A DNA stretch of 64,000 nucleotides from Dechloromonas hankyongensis (lineage in GTDB: Bacteria > Pseudomonadota > Gammaproteobacteria > Burkholderiales > Rhodocyclaceae): NCBI RefSeq assembly GCF_022012295.1, contig NZ_JAKLTN010000002.1, forward strand, positions 558,001-622,000. Reading direction: 5' to 3'. Below are positions 36,277 to 45,494 of the stretch, piece by piece. The notes below the pieces were generated by a model that was not told the DNA's origin, did not search any database, and worked only from the letters and a program-made list of their open reading frames with translations. Numbering within the stretch: the stretch's first letter is position 1; every line of letters begins with the position of its first letter. The position numbers and the translations under genes were made by a program.

Positions 36277-36304
36277 ACTTAACATAATACAAATTATGCG
36301 TGTT
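36277..36304 (-). other. dif: attR: intact dif site (XerC/XerD recombination site)
   Basis: On the plus strand: ACTTAACATAA (XerD arm), TACAAA (core), TTATGCGTGTT (XerC arm). The E. coli dif complement has arms ATTTAACATAA and TTATGCGCACC, so 10 of 11 and 7 of 11 arm bases agree, and the arms show the expected inner symmetry. This is the chromosome-dimer resolution site, regenerated by phage integration, and it marks the replication terminus. Confidence 0.85.
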
Positions 36305-36373
36305 ACTTGCGTATCTCAAAAAGGCTATTTCCGATTTTTAGTGTGCATTCAGATAGCAACAGACTGAGGCCAG

Positions 36374-37381
36374 CTATGCTGAATGTTCCAGTTCATTCTG
36401 AAAGGCAATTTCGTTGCGCAGCGTGTTGTAGCCGGTATTTCCGTTATAGCTGCACTCTCCGTTGCCATTGTCGATGCCGCCCAGCAAGGGACAGGCACCG
36501 AACAGTTCGGCGACCCAATCGACGAAAGCGCGCACCTTGGGCGACAGGTGGCGATTCTGCATGTAGGCCACGGAAATCGGCATTGGTGACGGTGCCAGTT
36601 CCGGCAGGACTTCAACGAGCTGTCCTGATTCGAGCAGCGGCAGCACCGTGAAACGGGCCGGCTGGATCATGCCGAACCCCTGCTGGGCACAGGCGATGTA
36701 GGCGTCCATGTCGTTGACTGAAACCCGGCCCCGCATCGCGAGCGGAATTGACTGACCATCAACGATGAAATCCCAGTCGAAATTGCGGCCGGTGCGGTGC
36801 GAGAAATAATGTACGGCGACATGCTGCTGCAGGTCGTCGATGCTGTGCGGCACGCCGTAGCGTTCAAGATAGTCCGGCGAAGCGCAGGTAATCATCTTGA
36901 TGGCGCCGATCCGTCGGGCAACCAGCGTCGAGTCCTGCAAATCGCCGACGCGGATGACGCAATCGACGGCTTCGCGCACCAGGTCGACCATGCGGTCGCC
37001 CATGCCGATGACCAGCTCGACTTCGGGATAACGCGCATGGAACTCACACAGGCGCGGAATCAGGACCAGGCGCCCGATCGGCGACGGAACGTCGATGCGC
37101 AGCCGCCCCTTGGGGCCCTTGGCCACGTCGCGAAACGATGACTCCGTTTCCTCGACTTCCCCGAGAATGCGGGCGCAATGCTCGTAGTACGACGCCCCAT
37201 CCGGCGTCAGGCTGATGCGCCGCGTCGTCCGGTTGAGCAGGCGTACCTGCAGCAGCGCTTCGAGGTTCTGGATGATGGTCGTCACGGTGGCCCGCGGCAG
37301 GCCGAGCATGTCGGCAGCACGGGTAAAGCTGTTGGCATCCACAACCCGGGTGAATACCTGCATTGCCTGAAAACGATCCAT
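36374..37381 (-). CDS. LysR family transcriptional regulator
   Basis: A 335-residue regulator with an N-terminal winged helix (MQVFTRVVDANSFTRAADML, then RRISLTPDGASYYEHC) and a periplasmic-binding-like effector domain of the CrgA type. It is transcribed divergently from the hydrolase-RND efflux operon, the usual arrangement for a local activator or repressor of such a pump. It is the first chromosomal gene after dif. Confidence 0.9.
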   Translation of the reverse strand: MDRFQAMQVFTRVVDANSFTRAADMLGLPRATVTTIIQNLEALLQVRLLNRTTRRISLTPDGASYYEHCARILGEVEETESSFRDVAKGPKGRLRIDVPSPIGRLVLIPRLCEFHARYPEVELVIGMGDRMVDLVREAVDCVIRVGDLQDSTLVARRIGAIKMITCASPDYLERYGVPHSIDDLQQHVAVHYFSHRTGRNFDWDFIVDGQSIPLAMRGRVSVNDMDAYIACAQQGFGMIQPARFTVLPLLESGQLVEVLPELAPSPMPISVAYMQNRHLSPKVRAFVDWVAELFGACPLLGGIDNGNGECSYNGNTGYNTLRNEIAFQNELEHSA

Positions 37382-37516
37382 CGTGCGATCTCCTGATGCC
37401 TAAGATTGTTTGCTTGTGTTGAATAGTATTGTCGAAATTAACGGATTTATCCAGCCACAAACAACACCGAGAATAGCCCTATCCCAATTTCCAGCAGGCT
37501 ACCTGCCCCGGATGCG

Positions 37517-38347
37517 ATGCAAGTCTCTCCCCTGCCCTGCACGCCGCAAGCGCAAAACCTGAGTATTCCCGGCCCGAACGGCCCGCTTAGGTTGCGCCTG
37601 TACCGGCCCGCCATGGCCCCAGCCGTGCTGCCGGTCGTGCTGTACTTCCATGGTGGTGGCTTCGTCGGGGGAAGCCTGGATGATGCCGACGCCCCGGCTG
37701 CCTTCATCGCCGAGCAGACGTCAGCCCTGGTCGTCGCCGTCGATTACGCCCTGGCGCCAGCGAGGCCTTTCCCGGCAGCCCCTGAGGATGCCCATACCGC
37801 CGCATTATGGATCGCTGAACACGCCACCGAACTGGGCGGCGATCAGGCCCGGCTGGCGGTGGCCGGCGACGATGCCGGCGGCAACCTGGCCGCCGCCCTG
37901 ACCCTGATCGCCCGCGACCGCAACGGCCCGGCCATTGCGGCCCAGGCGCTGGTCGGGCCGATGCTTGACCCGAGCATGACCCGGCTCGGCGATGGGACAC
38001 GCCTCAACTCCGACCTCAGTGCCGCGACCTGCGCCGACTGCTATCGCCAGTATCTGCCGCAGCCGCGCCAGCGTCTGCACCCCTACGCCTCGCCGCTGGT
38101 TTCGGTCCGCCAGGCCGGCCTGCCGCCGGCGCTGATCGTCACCGCCGAATGCGACGTGTTGCACAACGAGGCCGAGAAATACGCCGCCGCACTGATCGCC
38201 GCCGGCGTGCCGACCCAGGTCGTGCGCTTCGCCGGCGTCAACCATGGCGAACTGGCCGGCCACCGCCCGGCGCTGGCCGAAATCGCCCATTTCCTGCGCC
38301 GCCGCCTGTGGGATGCCGAGGCCCCGGCGCATCCGCTCAATTTGTAG
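37517..38347 (+). CDS. Alpha/beta hydrolase-fold protein (HSL-like) without serine nucleophile
   Basis: A 276-residue protein of the hormone-sensitive-lipase group: the oxyanion motif FHGGGFVGG, the acidic residue region ECDVLHNEAEKY and the histidine in VNHGEL are in place. The nucleophile elbow, normally GDSAGG, reads GDDAGG, so the catalytic serine is replaced by aspartate. It is either non-catalytic or uses a different mechanism. It leads the efflux operon, 111 bases before the fusion protein gene. Confidence 0.8.
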   Translation: MQVSPLPCTPQAQNLSIPGPNGPLRLRLYRPAMAPAVLPVVLYFHGGGFVGGSLDDADAPAAFIAEQTSALVVAVDYALAPARPFPAAPEDAHTAALWIAEHATELGGDQARLAVAGDDAGGNLAAALTLIARDRNGPAIAAQALVGPMLDPSMTRLGDGTRLNSDLSAATCADCYRQYLPQPRQRLHPYASPLVSVRQAGLPPALIVTAECDVLHNEAEKYAAALIAAGVPTQVVRFAGVNHGELAGHRPALAEIAHFLRRRLWDAEAPAHPLNL

Positions 38348-38458
38348 GAATAGGCAAGCATTGGCGACGAACAGGCTGCCGCCCGGAACGCCGTCCCGCT
38401 TACCCTGATTCCCGACAAAACCAGAACTCCATCATTCAAAACCCCGAGAGGAAACATC

Positions 38459-39622
38459 ATGCCCCAACGCCAAAAACGCCTCGTCCTTGCCGCAGCACTG
38501 GCCGGCCTGTTCAGCATCGGTGGCGGTCTCGCCATCTACCACGGCCAGGCTGGCGCCGCCCCGGCTGCGGCGGCCCCGGCTGCCGCCACGGTCGATGTCG
38601 CCGAAGTCGCCCGCCGTGCCGTCACCGAGTGGCAGCAATACTCCGGCCGCCTCGAAGCGGTCGAGCGGGTGGAAATCCACCCGCAGGTTTCCGGCATCCT
38701 GACCACCGTGCATTTCAAGGACGGCAGCCTGGTCAAGAAGGGTGAGCTGTTGTTCACCATCGATCCGCGCCCCTTCGCCGCCGAAGTCGCCCGCGCCGAA
38801 GCCCAGTTGGCCGCTATGGACGCCCGCGTCGCCTACACCGCCAGCGACCTGGCGCGCGGCGAACGCCTGCTCGCCGAGAACGCCATCGCGCGCCGCGACT
38901 TCGACGAAAAGCAGAACGCCGCCCGCGAAGCCAAGGCCAACCTGCAGGCGGCCAAGGCGGCGCTCAATGTCGCCCAGCTCAACCTCGAATACACGCGGAT
39001 CACGGCGCCGATCTCGGGCCGCGTGTCGCGCGCCGAAGTCACGGTCGGCAACCTGGTCGCGCCCGGCAGCGGCCCCGCCCTCACCTCGCTGGTCTCGGCC
39101 GACCGTATCTACGCCGCCTTCGATGTCGACGAGCAGAGCTACCTGAAGGTGGTCAACGGCAGCCAGGGCAAGGCGCTGCCCATCCATCTCGGCCTGGCCG
39201 ACGACGACGGCTACTCGCTGGAAGGCCGGCTGAGTTCGGTGGACAACCGACTGGACAGCACCTCTGGCACCATCCGCCTGCGTGCCCTGGTCGACAACCC
39301 GGACGGCAAGCTGGTCCCCGGCCTCTACGCCCGCATCCGGCTCGGTGCCGCCAGCCAGCGCGGCGCCCTGCTAGTCGATGAAAAGGCGGTCGGCACCGAC
39401 CAGGCCAAGCGCTTCGTGCTGGTCGTCGGCGAAGGCAACCAGACCGCCTACCGCGAGGTGCAGTTGGGCAGCGTGCAGGACGGCCTGCGCGTCGTCGAAA
39501 GCGGCTTGAAGGCCGGCGAACGCATCGTGGTCAACGGCCTGCAGCGCGTGCGCCCCGGCGACCCGGTCAATCCCAACCTCGTGCCGATGGGCGGTGCCGC
39601 GCCGGCCGCGGCCAAGAGCTAA
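38459..39622 (+). CDS. RND efflux periplasmic adaptor (membrane fusion protein)
   Basis: A 387-residue HlyD/AcrA-type adaptor. A signal/anchor helix (LVLAAALAGLFSIGGGLAIY) is followed by a lipoyl half (VSGILTTVHFKDGSLVKKGE), an alpha-hairpin (about residues 100-170), the second lipoyl half (TRITAPISGRVSRAEV) and the beta-barrel domain. No lipobox cysteine is seen, so it is held by its N-terminal helix. It links the inner-membrane pump to the outer-membrane channel. Confidence 0.95.
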   Translation: MPQRQKRLVLAAALAGLFSIGGGLAIYHGQAGAAPAAAAPAAATVDVAEVARRAVTEWQQYSGRLEAVERVEIHPQVSGILTTVHFKDGSLVKKGELLFTIDPRPFAAEVARAEAQLAAMDARVAYTASDLARGERLLAENAIARRDFDEKQNAAREAKANLQAAKAALNVAQLNLEYTRITAPISGRVSRAEVTVGNLVAPGSGPALTSLVSADRIYAAFDVDEQSYLKVVNGSQGKALPIHLGLADDDGYSLEGRLSSVDNRLDSTSGTIRLRALVDNPDGKLVPGLYARIRLGAASQRGALLVDEKAVGTDQAKRFVLVVGEGNQTAYREVQLGSVQDGLRVVESGLKAGERIVVNGLQRVRPGDPVNPNLVPMGGAAPAAAKS

Positions 39623-39634
39623 GGACTTCCCGCC

Positions 39635-42600
39635 ATGAACATTTCCAAATTCTTCATCGACCGGCCGATCTTTGCCGGCGTGCTCTCCATCCTGCTGCTG
39701 CTCGCCGGCGTGCTGGCGCTGTTCCAGCTGCCGATCTCGGAGTACCCGGAAGTCGTGCCGCCTTCGGTGGTGGTGCGCGCCCAGTATCCCGGCGCCAACC
39801 CCAAGGTGATCGCCGAAACGGTGGCCTCGCCGCTCGAAGAGTCGATCAACGGTGTCGAGAACATGCTCTACATGCAGTCGCAGGCCAATAGCGACGGCAA
39901 CCTGACGGTGACGGTCAATTTTAAGCTCGGCGTCGATCCCGACAAGGCGCAGCAACTGGTCCAGAACCGTGTTGCGCAGGCCCTGCCCCGGCTGCCCGAG
40001 GACGTCCAGCGCCTCGGCGTGACGACCATCAAGAGCTCGCCGACGCTGACCATGGTGGTGCACCTGATCTCGCCGGACGACCGCTACGACATGACCTACC
40101 TGCGCAATTACGCGGTGCTCAACGTCAAGGACCGCCTGGCCCGCATCCAGGGCGTCGGCGAAGTCGGCCTGTTCGGTTCCGGCAACTACGCCATGCGCGT
40201 CTGGCTCGATCCACAGAAAGTCGCCCAGCGCGGCCTGACCGCTGCCGAGGTGGTGCGCGCCATCCGCGAACAGAACGTGCAGGTTGCGGCCGGCGTTATC
40301 GGCGCTTCGCCGAGCGGGCCGGACGTGCCGCTGCAACTCAACGTCAATGCCCAGGGCCGCCTGCAAAGCGAAGCCGAGTTCGGCGAAATCGTGCTCAAGA
40401 CCTCGCCGGACGGTGCCGTCACGCGCCTCGCCGACGTCGCCCGCATCGAGCTGGCCGCCGCCGAATACGGCTTGCGTTCGCTGCTCGACAACAAGCCGGC
40501 GGTGGCCATCCCCATTTTCCAGGCGCCGGGCGCCAACGCCCTCAACGTCTCATCGCAGGTCCGCGCCGCGATGGCCGAACTGGCCAAGGAATTCCCGGCC
40601 TCGGTCGAATACCGCATCGTCTATGACCCGACCCAGTTCGTCCGGGCCAGCATCAAGGCCGTCGTCGTCACGCTGCTCGAAGCCATCGCCCTGGTCGTGC
40701 TGGTCGTCATCGTTTTCCTGCAGACCTGGCGCGCCTCGATCATCCCGCTGCTCGCCGTGCCGGTCTCCATCGTCGGCACCTTCTCGCTGATGCTCGGCTT
40801 CGGCTATTCGATCAACGCCCTGTCGCTGTTCGGCATGGTGCTGGCGATCGGCATCGTGGTCGATGACGCGATCGTCGTTGTCGAAAACGTCGAGCGCAAC
40901 ATCGAAGCCGGCCTGACGCCGCGCGAAGCCACCTACCGGGCGATGCGCGAGGTCAGCGGGCCGATCATCGCCATCGCCCTGACCCTGGTCGCCGTCTTCG
41001 TACCGCTCGCTTTCATGACCGGCCTGACCGGGCAGTTCTACAAGCAGTTCGCGATGACCATCGCCATCTCGACGGTGATCTCGGCCTTCAACTCGCTGAC
41101 CCTGTCGCCGGCGCTGGCCGCCATGCTGCTCAAGAGCCACGGCAGCGAGCCGGACTGGCTGACCCGCCAGATGAACCGCACCCTCGGTGGTTTCTTCGCC
41201 CTCTTCAACCGCTTCTTCGGCCGTGCCTCCGAAAACTACGGCCGCGGCGTGAGCGGCGTGCTCGGCCGCAAGGCCTCGGCGATGGGCGTCTATGCCGTGC
41301 TGCTCGGGCTCACCGTCGGCATCTCCTACCTGGTGCCCGGCGGCTTCGTGCCGGCCCAGGACAAGCAGTACCTGATCAGCTTCACGCAACTGCCGAACGG
41401 CGCCTCGCTCGACCGCACCGAGGCGGTGATCCGCAAGATGGGCGAGATCGCCCTCGCCCAGCCCGGCGTCGAAAGCGCCGTCGCCTTCCCCGGCCTGTCG
41501 ATCAACGGCTTCACCAACAGTTCGAGCGCCGGCATCGTCTTCGCGACGCTCAAGCCCTTCGATGAACGGAAGAGCCCGGAACTCTCGGCCGGCGCCATCG
41601 CCGGGGCGCTGAACCAGAAGTATTCGGCCATCCAGGAAGCCTTCATCGCCGTCTTCCCGCCGCCGCCGGTCATGGGCCTTGGCACCGTGGGCGGTTTCAA
41701 GATGCAGATCGAAGATCGCGGCGCCGTCGGCTATGCCGAACTCAACGCCGCGGCCAATGCCTTCATGGCGGCGGCCGCCAAGACGCCGGAACTGGGGCCG
41801 ATGTTCTCCAGCTACCAGATCAACGTGCCGCAGCTCGACGTCGATCTCGACCGCGTCAAGGCCAAGCAGCAGGGGGTTTCGGTGACCGACGTCTTCGACA
41901 CCATGCAGATCTACCTCGGCTCTCTCTACGTGAACGACTTCAACCGCTTTGGCCGCACCTACCAGGTCCGCGCCCAGGCTGACGCGCCGTTCCGCGCCCA
42001 TCCAGAGGACATCCTGCAACTGAAGACGCGCAACAACCAGGGCGAGATGGTGCCGCTCTCCTCCTTGGTCAAGGTGCGCTCCACCTTCGGCCCGGAAATG
42101 GTCGTCCGTTACAACGGCTACACCGCGGCCGACATCAACGGCGGCCCGGCCCCCGGCTATTCCTCGGCCCAGGCCGAGGCGGCCGCCGAACGCATCGCGG
42201 CGGAAACCCTGCCGCGCGGCGTGCGCTTCGAATGGACCGACCTGACCTACCAGAAGATCCTGGCTGGCAACGCCGGCATCTGGGTCTTCCCGATCAGCCT
42301 GCTGCTCGTCTTCCTGGTGCTCGCTGCCCAATACGAAAGCCTGACCCTGCCGCTGGCGGTGATCATGATCGTGCCGATGAGCATCCTGGCCGCCTTGACC
42401 GGCGTCTGGCTGACCGGCGGCGACAACAACATCTTCACCCAGATCGGGCTCATGGTGCTGGTCGGGCTGGCTTGCAAGAACGCCATCCTGATCGTCGAGT
42501 TCGCCCGCGAGCTTGAGTTGCAAGGCGCGACGCCGCTCCAGGCGGCGATCGACGCCAGCCGGCTACGCCTACGCCCGATCCTGATGACTTCCATCGCCTT

Positions 42601-42835
42601 CATCATGGGCGTCATCCCGCTCGTCACCTCGACCGGCGCCGGTGCCGAAATGCGCCACGCCATGGGCATCGCCGTCTTTTTCGGCATGCTCGGCGTGACC
42701 TTCTTCGGGCTGTTCCTGACCCCGGTTTTCTACGTGCTGCTACGCACGCTGGACAAGCGCCACAAGCTGCATTCGGCCAGCCATCACGAAGCGCCAATTG
42801 CGCCAGCCCATACCGCCCCCCAGAGCGCGGCCTGA
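39635..42835 (+). CDS. RND multidrug efflux permease, AcrB/MexB (HAE1) family
   Basis: A 1066-residue proton-driven pump with the full two-fold repeat: twelve transmembrane helices and two large periplasmic loops. It opens FFIDRPIFAGVLSILLLLAG, and TM4 has the proton-relay aspartates in GIVVDDAIVVVENVERN. The loop region FVPAQDKQYLI is typical of HAE1 multidrug pumps rather than metal pumps. It begins 12 bases after the adaptor gene. Confidence 0.96.
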   Translation: MNISKFFIDRPIFAGVLSILLLLAGVLALFQLPISEYPEVVPPSVVVRAQYPGANPKVIAETVASPLEESINGVENMLYMQSQANSDGNLTVTVNFKLGVDPDKAQQLVQNRVAQALPRLPEDVQRLGVTTIKSSPTLTMVVHLISPDDRYDMTYLRNYAVLNVKDRLARIQGVGEVGLFGSGNYAMRVWLDPQKVAQRGLTAAEVVRAIREQNVQVAAGVIGASPSGPDVPLQLNVNAQGRLQSEAEFGEIVLKTSPDGAVTRLADVARIELAAAEYGLRSLLDNKPAVAIPIFQAPGANALNVSSQVRAAMAELAKEFPASVEYRIVYDPTQFVRASIKAVVVTLLEAIALVVLVVIVFLQTWRASIIPLLAVPVSIVGTFSLMLGFGYSINALSLFGMVLAIGIVVDDAIVVVENVERNIEAGLTPREATYRAMREVSGPIIAIALTLVAVFVPLAFMTGLTGQFYKQFAMTIAISTVISAFNSLTLSPALAAMLLKSHGSEPDWLTRQMNRTLGGFFALFNRFFGRASENYGRGVSGVLGRKASAMGVYAVLLGLTVGISYLVPGGFVPAQDKQYLISFTQLPNGASLDRTEAVIRKMGEIALAQPGVESAVAFPGLSINGFTNSSSAGIVFATLKPFDERKSPELSAGAIAGALNQKYSAIQEAFIAVFPPPPVMGLGTVGGFKMQIEDRGAVGYAELNAAANAFMAAAAKTPELGPMFSSYQINVPQLDVDLDRVKAKQQGVSVTDVFDTMQIYLGSLYVNDFNRFGRTYQVRAQADAPFRAHPEDILQLKTRNNQGEMVPLSSLVKVRSTFGPEMVVRYNGYTAADINGGPAPGYSSAQAEAAAERIAAETLPRGVRFEWTDLTYQKILAGNAGIWVFPISLLLVFLVLAAQYESLTLPLAVIMIVPMSILAALTGVWLTGGDNNIFTQIGLMVLVGLACKNAILIVEFARELELQGATPLQAAIDASRLRLRPILMTSIAFIMGVIPLVTSTGAGAEMRHAMGIAVFFGMLGVTFFGLFLTPVFYVLLRTLDKRHKLHSASHHEAPIAPAHTAPQSAA

Positions 42836-42853
42836 GCCGCAGGAGAAATGAAC

Positions 42854-44368
42854 ATGGACTACTTGCTCCCCTACTATCCCGGCGCCACCGTCGCGGCGGA
42901 ATCTCTCAATGGCCCGGCCCGCCGGACGGGCACCGCCAGACTCATCCCGCTGCTTGCCGCCCTGCTCACCCTGGCCGGCTGCTCGCTGGCCCCGACCTAC
43001 CAACCGCCGACGGTGGACACCCCGGCCGCCTTCAAGGAGGCGACCGCCACCGGCCCGTGGAAGACGGCCGAGCCGGCCGAGAACATCCCGCGCGGCGAAT
43101 GGTGGAAGGCCTTCGCCGACCCGACGCTGGATGACCTCGAAACCCGGGCCGCTGCCGCCAACCAGGACCTCAAGGCCGGCGCCGCCCGCCTGGCCCAGGC
43201 TAGGGCGCTGCAGCAGAACGCCCGCTCGGCGCTCTTTCCGCAGATCGGCATTGGCGCCGGGCCGACCCGGCAAAGACCGTCGCCGGCCTCGCAAGGCCTG
43301 GCCGCCGATGCCGATACCAGCATCTCGACCCTGTGGCGGGCGCAAGGTACCGTCGCCTACGAGGCCGACCTGTTCGGTCGGGTGAGCAGTGGCGTCGATG
43401 CCGCCAAGGCCACGACCGAGCAGCGCGAAGCCCTCTTCCGTTCGCTGCAACTGGCCATCCAGGCCGACGTCGCCCAGGCCTATTTCTCGCTGCGCGAACT
43501 CGACGCCCTGGCTGCGATGTACGCCGAGACGGTGACCCTGCGCGAGCAAAGCACCAAGCTCTTCCAGCGCCGCTTCGACGAAGGCGACATCAGCGAGCTG
43601 GAACTGGCCACCTCGCGCACCGAACTCGCCTCGGCCCGTTCCGAGGCGCTCGGCATCGCCCGCCAGCGCGCCGTCGCCGAACACAGCCTGGCCATCCTGC
43701 TCGGCCAGGCACCGGCCTCATTTGCGCTGGCACCGCGCCCGCTCGACCGGGTAACGCTGCGAGTGCCGGCCGGCTTGCCCTCGGCCCTGCTCGAACGCCG
43801 CCCCGACATCGCCGCCGCCGAACGCGCCATGGCCGCCGCCAATGCCCGAATCGGTACGGCGCGTGCCGCCTTCTTCCCGCGCCTGAGCCTGACCGGGGCA
43901 CTGGGTTACGAGTCGGCCGAGCTGGGCGACCTGTTCAAATGGAGCAGCCGCGCCTTCGTCATGGGGCCGCTGGTCGGCACCCTGCTCTCGCTACCGATCT
44001 TCGACGGCGGCGCCCGCCAGGCCGGGGTCGATCAGGCCCATGCCGCCTACGCCGAAGAGGCCGCCAACTACCAGCAGACGGTGCTCAAGGCGTTCAAGGA
44101 AGTCGAGGACAACCTCGCCCACCTGCGCCTGCTTGGCGACCAGACCCAGGCCCAGGACGACGCCGTGCAGTCGGCCCGGCGCGCCGCCAAACTCTCGCAG
44201 ATCCAGTACCGAGAGGGTTCGGTCAGCCACCTCAACGTCATCGACGCCGACCGCAGCGTGTTGCAGCAGCAACGGGTGGCCGTCCAGCTCGATGCCGAGC
44301 GGGCGCGCGCCACCGTGAACCTGATCCGGGCCATCGGCGGCGGCTGGGAGCCCGCCACTACGCTGTGA
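42854..44368 (+). CDS. Outer-membrane efflux lipoprotein, OprM/NodT family
   Basis: A 504-residue TolC-type channel. A lipoprotein signal ends in LLTLAGC, preceded by an unusually long, partly polar N-terminal stretch of about 30 residues. Two outer-membrane efflux repeats follow (FRSLQLAIQADVAQAYF and QTVLKAFKEVEDNLAHL blocks). AGGAG lies eight bases before the ATG at 42854; an ATG at 42848 is too close. It completes the tripartite pump. Confidence 0.93.
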   Translation: MDYLLPYYPGATVAAESLNGPARRTGTARLIPLLAALLTLAGCSLAPTYQPPTVDTPAAFKEATATGPWKTAEPAENIPRGEWWKAFADPTLDDLETRAAAANQDLKAGAARLAQARALQQNARSALFPQIGIGAGPTRQRPSPASQGLAADADTSISTLWRAQGTVAYEADLFGRVSSGVDAAKATTEQREALFRSLQLAIQADVAQAYFSLRELDALAAMYAETVTLREQSTKLFQRRFDEGDISELELATSRTELASARSEALGIARQRAVAEHSLAILLGQAPASFALAPRPLDRVTLRVPAGLPSALLERRPDIAAAERAMAAANARIGTARAAFFPRLSLTGALGYESAELGDLFKWSSRAFVMGPLVGTLLSLPIFDGGARQAGVDQAHAAYAEEAANYQQTVLKAFKEVEDNLAHLRLLGDQTQAQDDAVQSARRAAKLSQIQYREGSVSHLNVIDADRSVLQQQRVAVQLDAERARATVNLIRAIGGGWEPATTL

Positions 44369-44530
44369 ATTTGAACGGCTGGCGGGCCGATATGCTCGCC
44401 GGCCGTTCAATCTGATGACCGTGGTGCCGATTGCCAGAATGGATCTGTATTCATAACAATTAAGACCCGCTGTATCTGTTACCCGCCGGCAACTCGGAGA
44501 ACAATGCACCATCAATCAGATGGAGCAGTC

Positions 44531-45136
44531 ATGAGTTCATTAGCACTTCCCTTGCCCGAAGAACGGCCATCCACGGATAGCCGCTTCCGTATTCCCGGCA
44601 ACAAAGGTATCTGGGTCGGCATCACCTGCGAGTTCGTCGAGTTCCTCGTACTTTTCGCGGTTTATTTCGTGGCCCGCGCCCATTTCCCCGAATCCTTCGA
44701 GGCGGGGAGCGAAAGGCTGTCGCGGGTCGCGGGGACGGTGATTACCCTGCTGATGGTAACGAGCAGCTTTTTCATCGCCTGTTCCGTGGTGGCGATCCGC
44801 GCCAACAAACGCAAACAGTCCATTTACTGGCTGATTGCCGGCCTGGTCGTGGCGCTCGGCTACCCGGTCGCCAAGTATTTCGAGATCCAATGGAATCTGG
44901 GTCACGGCATCAATGGCGAGTCCGGGATTTTCTTCACGGTCTATTACTACCTGACCTTCAACCATCTGGTGCATGCCACCTGGGGCATTCTCGGAATTCT
45001 CTGGGTCCTCGCCCGTCACCTGGCCGGCGGCTATTCGCCTGAGGACTATGCCGGTCTGGAGGCGCTCGCCAGCTACTGGCACGCCACCGACATCATCTGG
45101 CTCGTCATCTTTCCGTTCTTCTACGTTCTGGTGTAA
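44531..45136 (+). CDS. norE: Cytochrome c oxidase subunit III-like protein (NorE-like)
   Basis: A 201-residue membrane protein with five transmembrane helices, of the heme-copper oxidase subunit III family. The short length, GITCEFVEFLVLFAVYF opening and YWHATDIIWLVIFPFFYVLV end match NorE, an accessory to nitric oxide reductase in denitrifiers. No norCB genes are nearby, so the symbol is tentative. GGAG precedes the ATG at 44531. The NorF-like gene follows two bases later. Confidence 0.8.
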   Translation: MSSLALPLPEERPSTDSRFRIPGNKGIWVGITCEFVEFLVLFAVYFVARAHFPESFEAGSERLSRVAGTVITLLMVTSSFFIACSVVAIRANKRKQSIYWLIAGLVVALGYPVAKYFEIQWNLGHGINGESGIFFTVYYYLTFNHLVHATWGILGILWVLARHLAGGYSPEDYAGLEALASYWHATDIIWLVIFPFFYVLV

Positions 45137-45138
45137 TC

Positions 45139-45447
45139 ATGAATCAGCCCGACACCCTGCCCTCGTCCTCCTATCGGCCACTGCTCAAGACCTGGCTGGC
45201 CCTCGTTGGCCTAACCCTGCTTAGCGTCATGCTCAGCCAGCGCTTGCACGGCGCGGCCTGGCTGCAGTTGCTGGTTGCCGCCATCGTCTGGCTCAAGGGC
45301 GAGCTGATTGCCCGGCATTTCGTCGAAACCCGCATTGCCCACCCCTTTATCCGCCGCGTGACGCACGCCTTCATCGCCTTTACCCCGGTTGCCCTGGTGC
45401 TGACGGCGTTCTTCGGTAGCGAATTCGCCCGCCTGGCGTCGATCTGA
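45139..45447 (+). CDS. norF: Cytochrome c oxidase subunit IV-like protein (NorF-like)
   Basis: A 102-residue protein with three transmembrane helices (about residues 18-33, 38-52, 75-95) as in the prokaryotic subunit IV/NorF family. It carries the typical LVAAIVWLKGELIARHFVE segment. Coupled to the NorE-like gene, it probably assists the same terminal oxidase or NO reductase. The symbol is tentative. Confidence 0.75.
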   Translation: MNQPDTLPSSSYRPLLKTWLALVGLTLLSVMLSQRLHGAAWLQLLVAAIVWLKGELIARHFVETRIAHPFIRRVTHAFIAFTPVALVLTAFFGSEFARLASI

Positions 45448-45470
45448 GATCGCCTGGCGATTACCGATCA

Positions 45471-45490
45471 GGGGCAGCCTGGGCTGCCCC
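45471..45490. terminator. Hairpin between convergent norF and DUF934 genes
   Basis: GGGGCAGC and GCTGCCCC pair around a CTGG loop. No U-tract follows, so it is a weak or bidirectional termination signal between converging genes. Confidence 0.5.
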
Positions 45491-45494
45491 GCCC

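Larger units (their letters stand above)
28952..36287 (+). mobile_element. Integrated filamentous phage (inovirus) prophage at dif
   Basis: The distance between the two recombination cores is 7,336 bases, a normal inovirus genome size. The content is modular: regulator, ssDNA-binding protein, rolling-circle replication protein, small membrane proteins, major coat, adhesin, pVI-like protein and Zot ATPase. No integrase or transposase gene is present; XerCD use is inferred from the dif sites. A secretin gene is also missing, so extrusion would need a host secretin, as known for CTX-type phages. All structural frames are intact and overlap tightly, so it looks functional. Confidence 0.9.
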
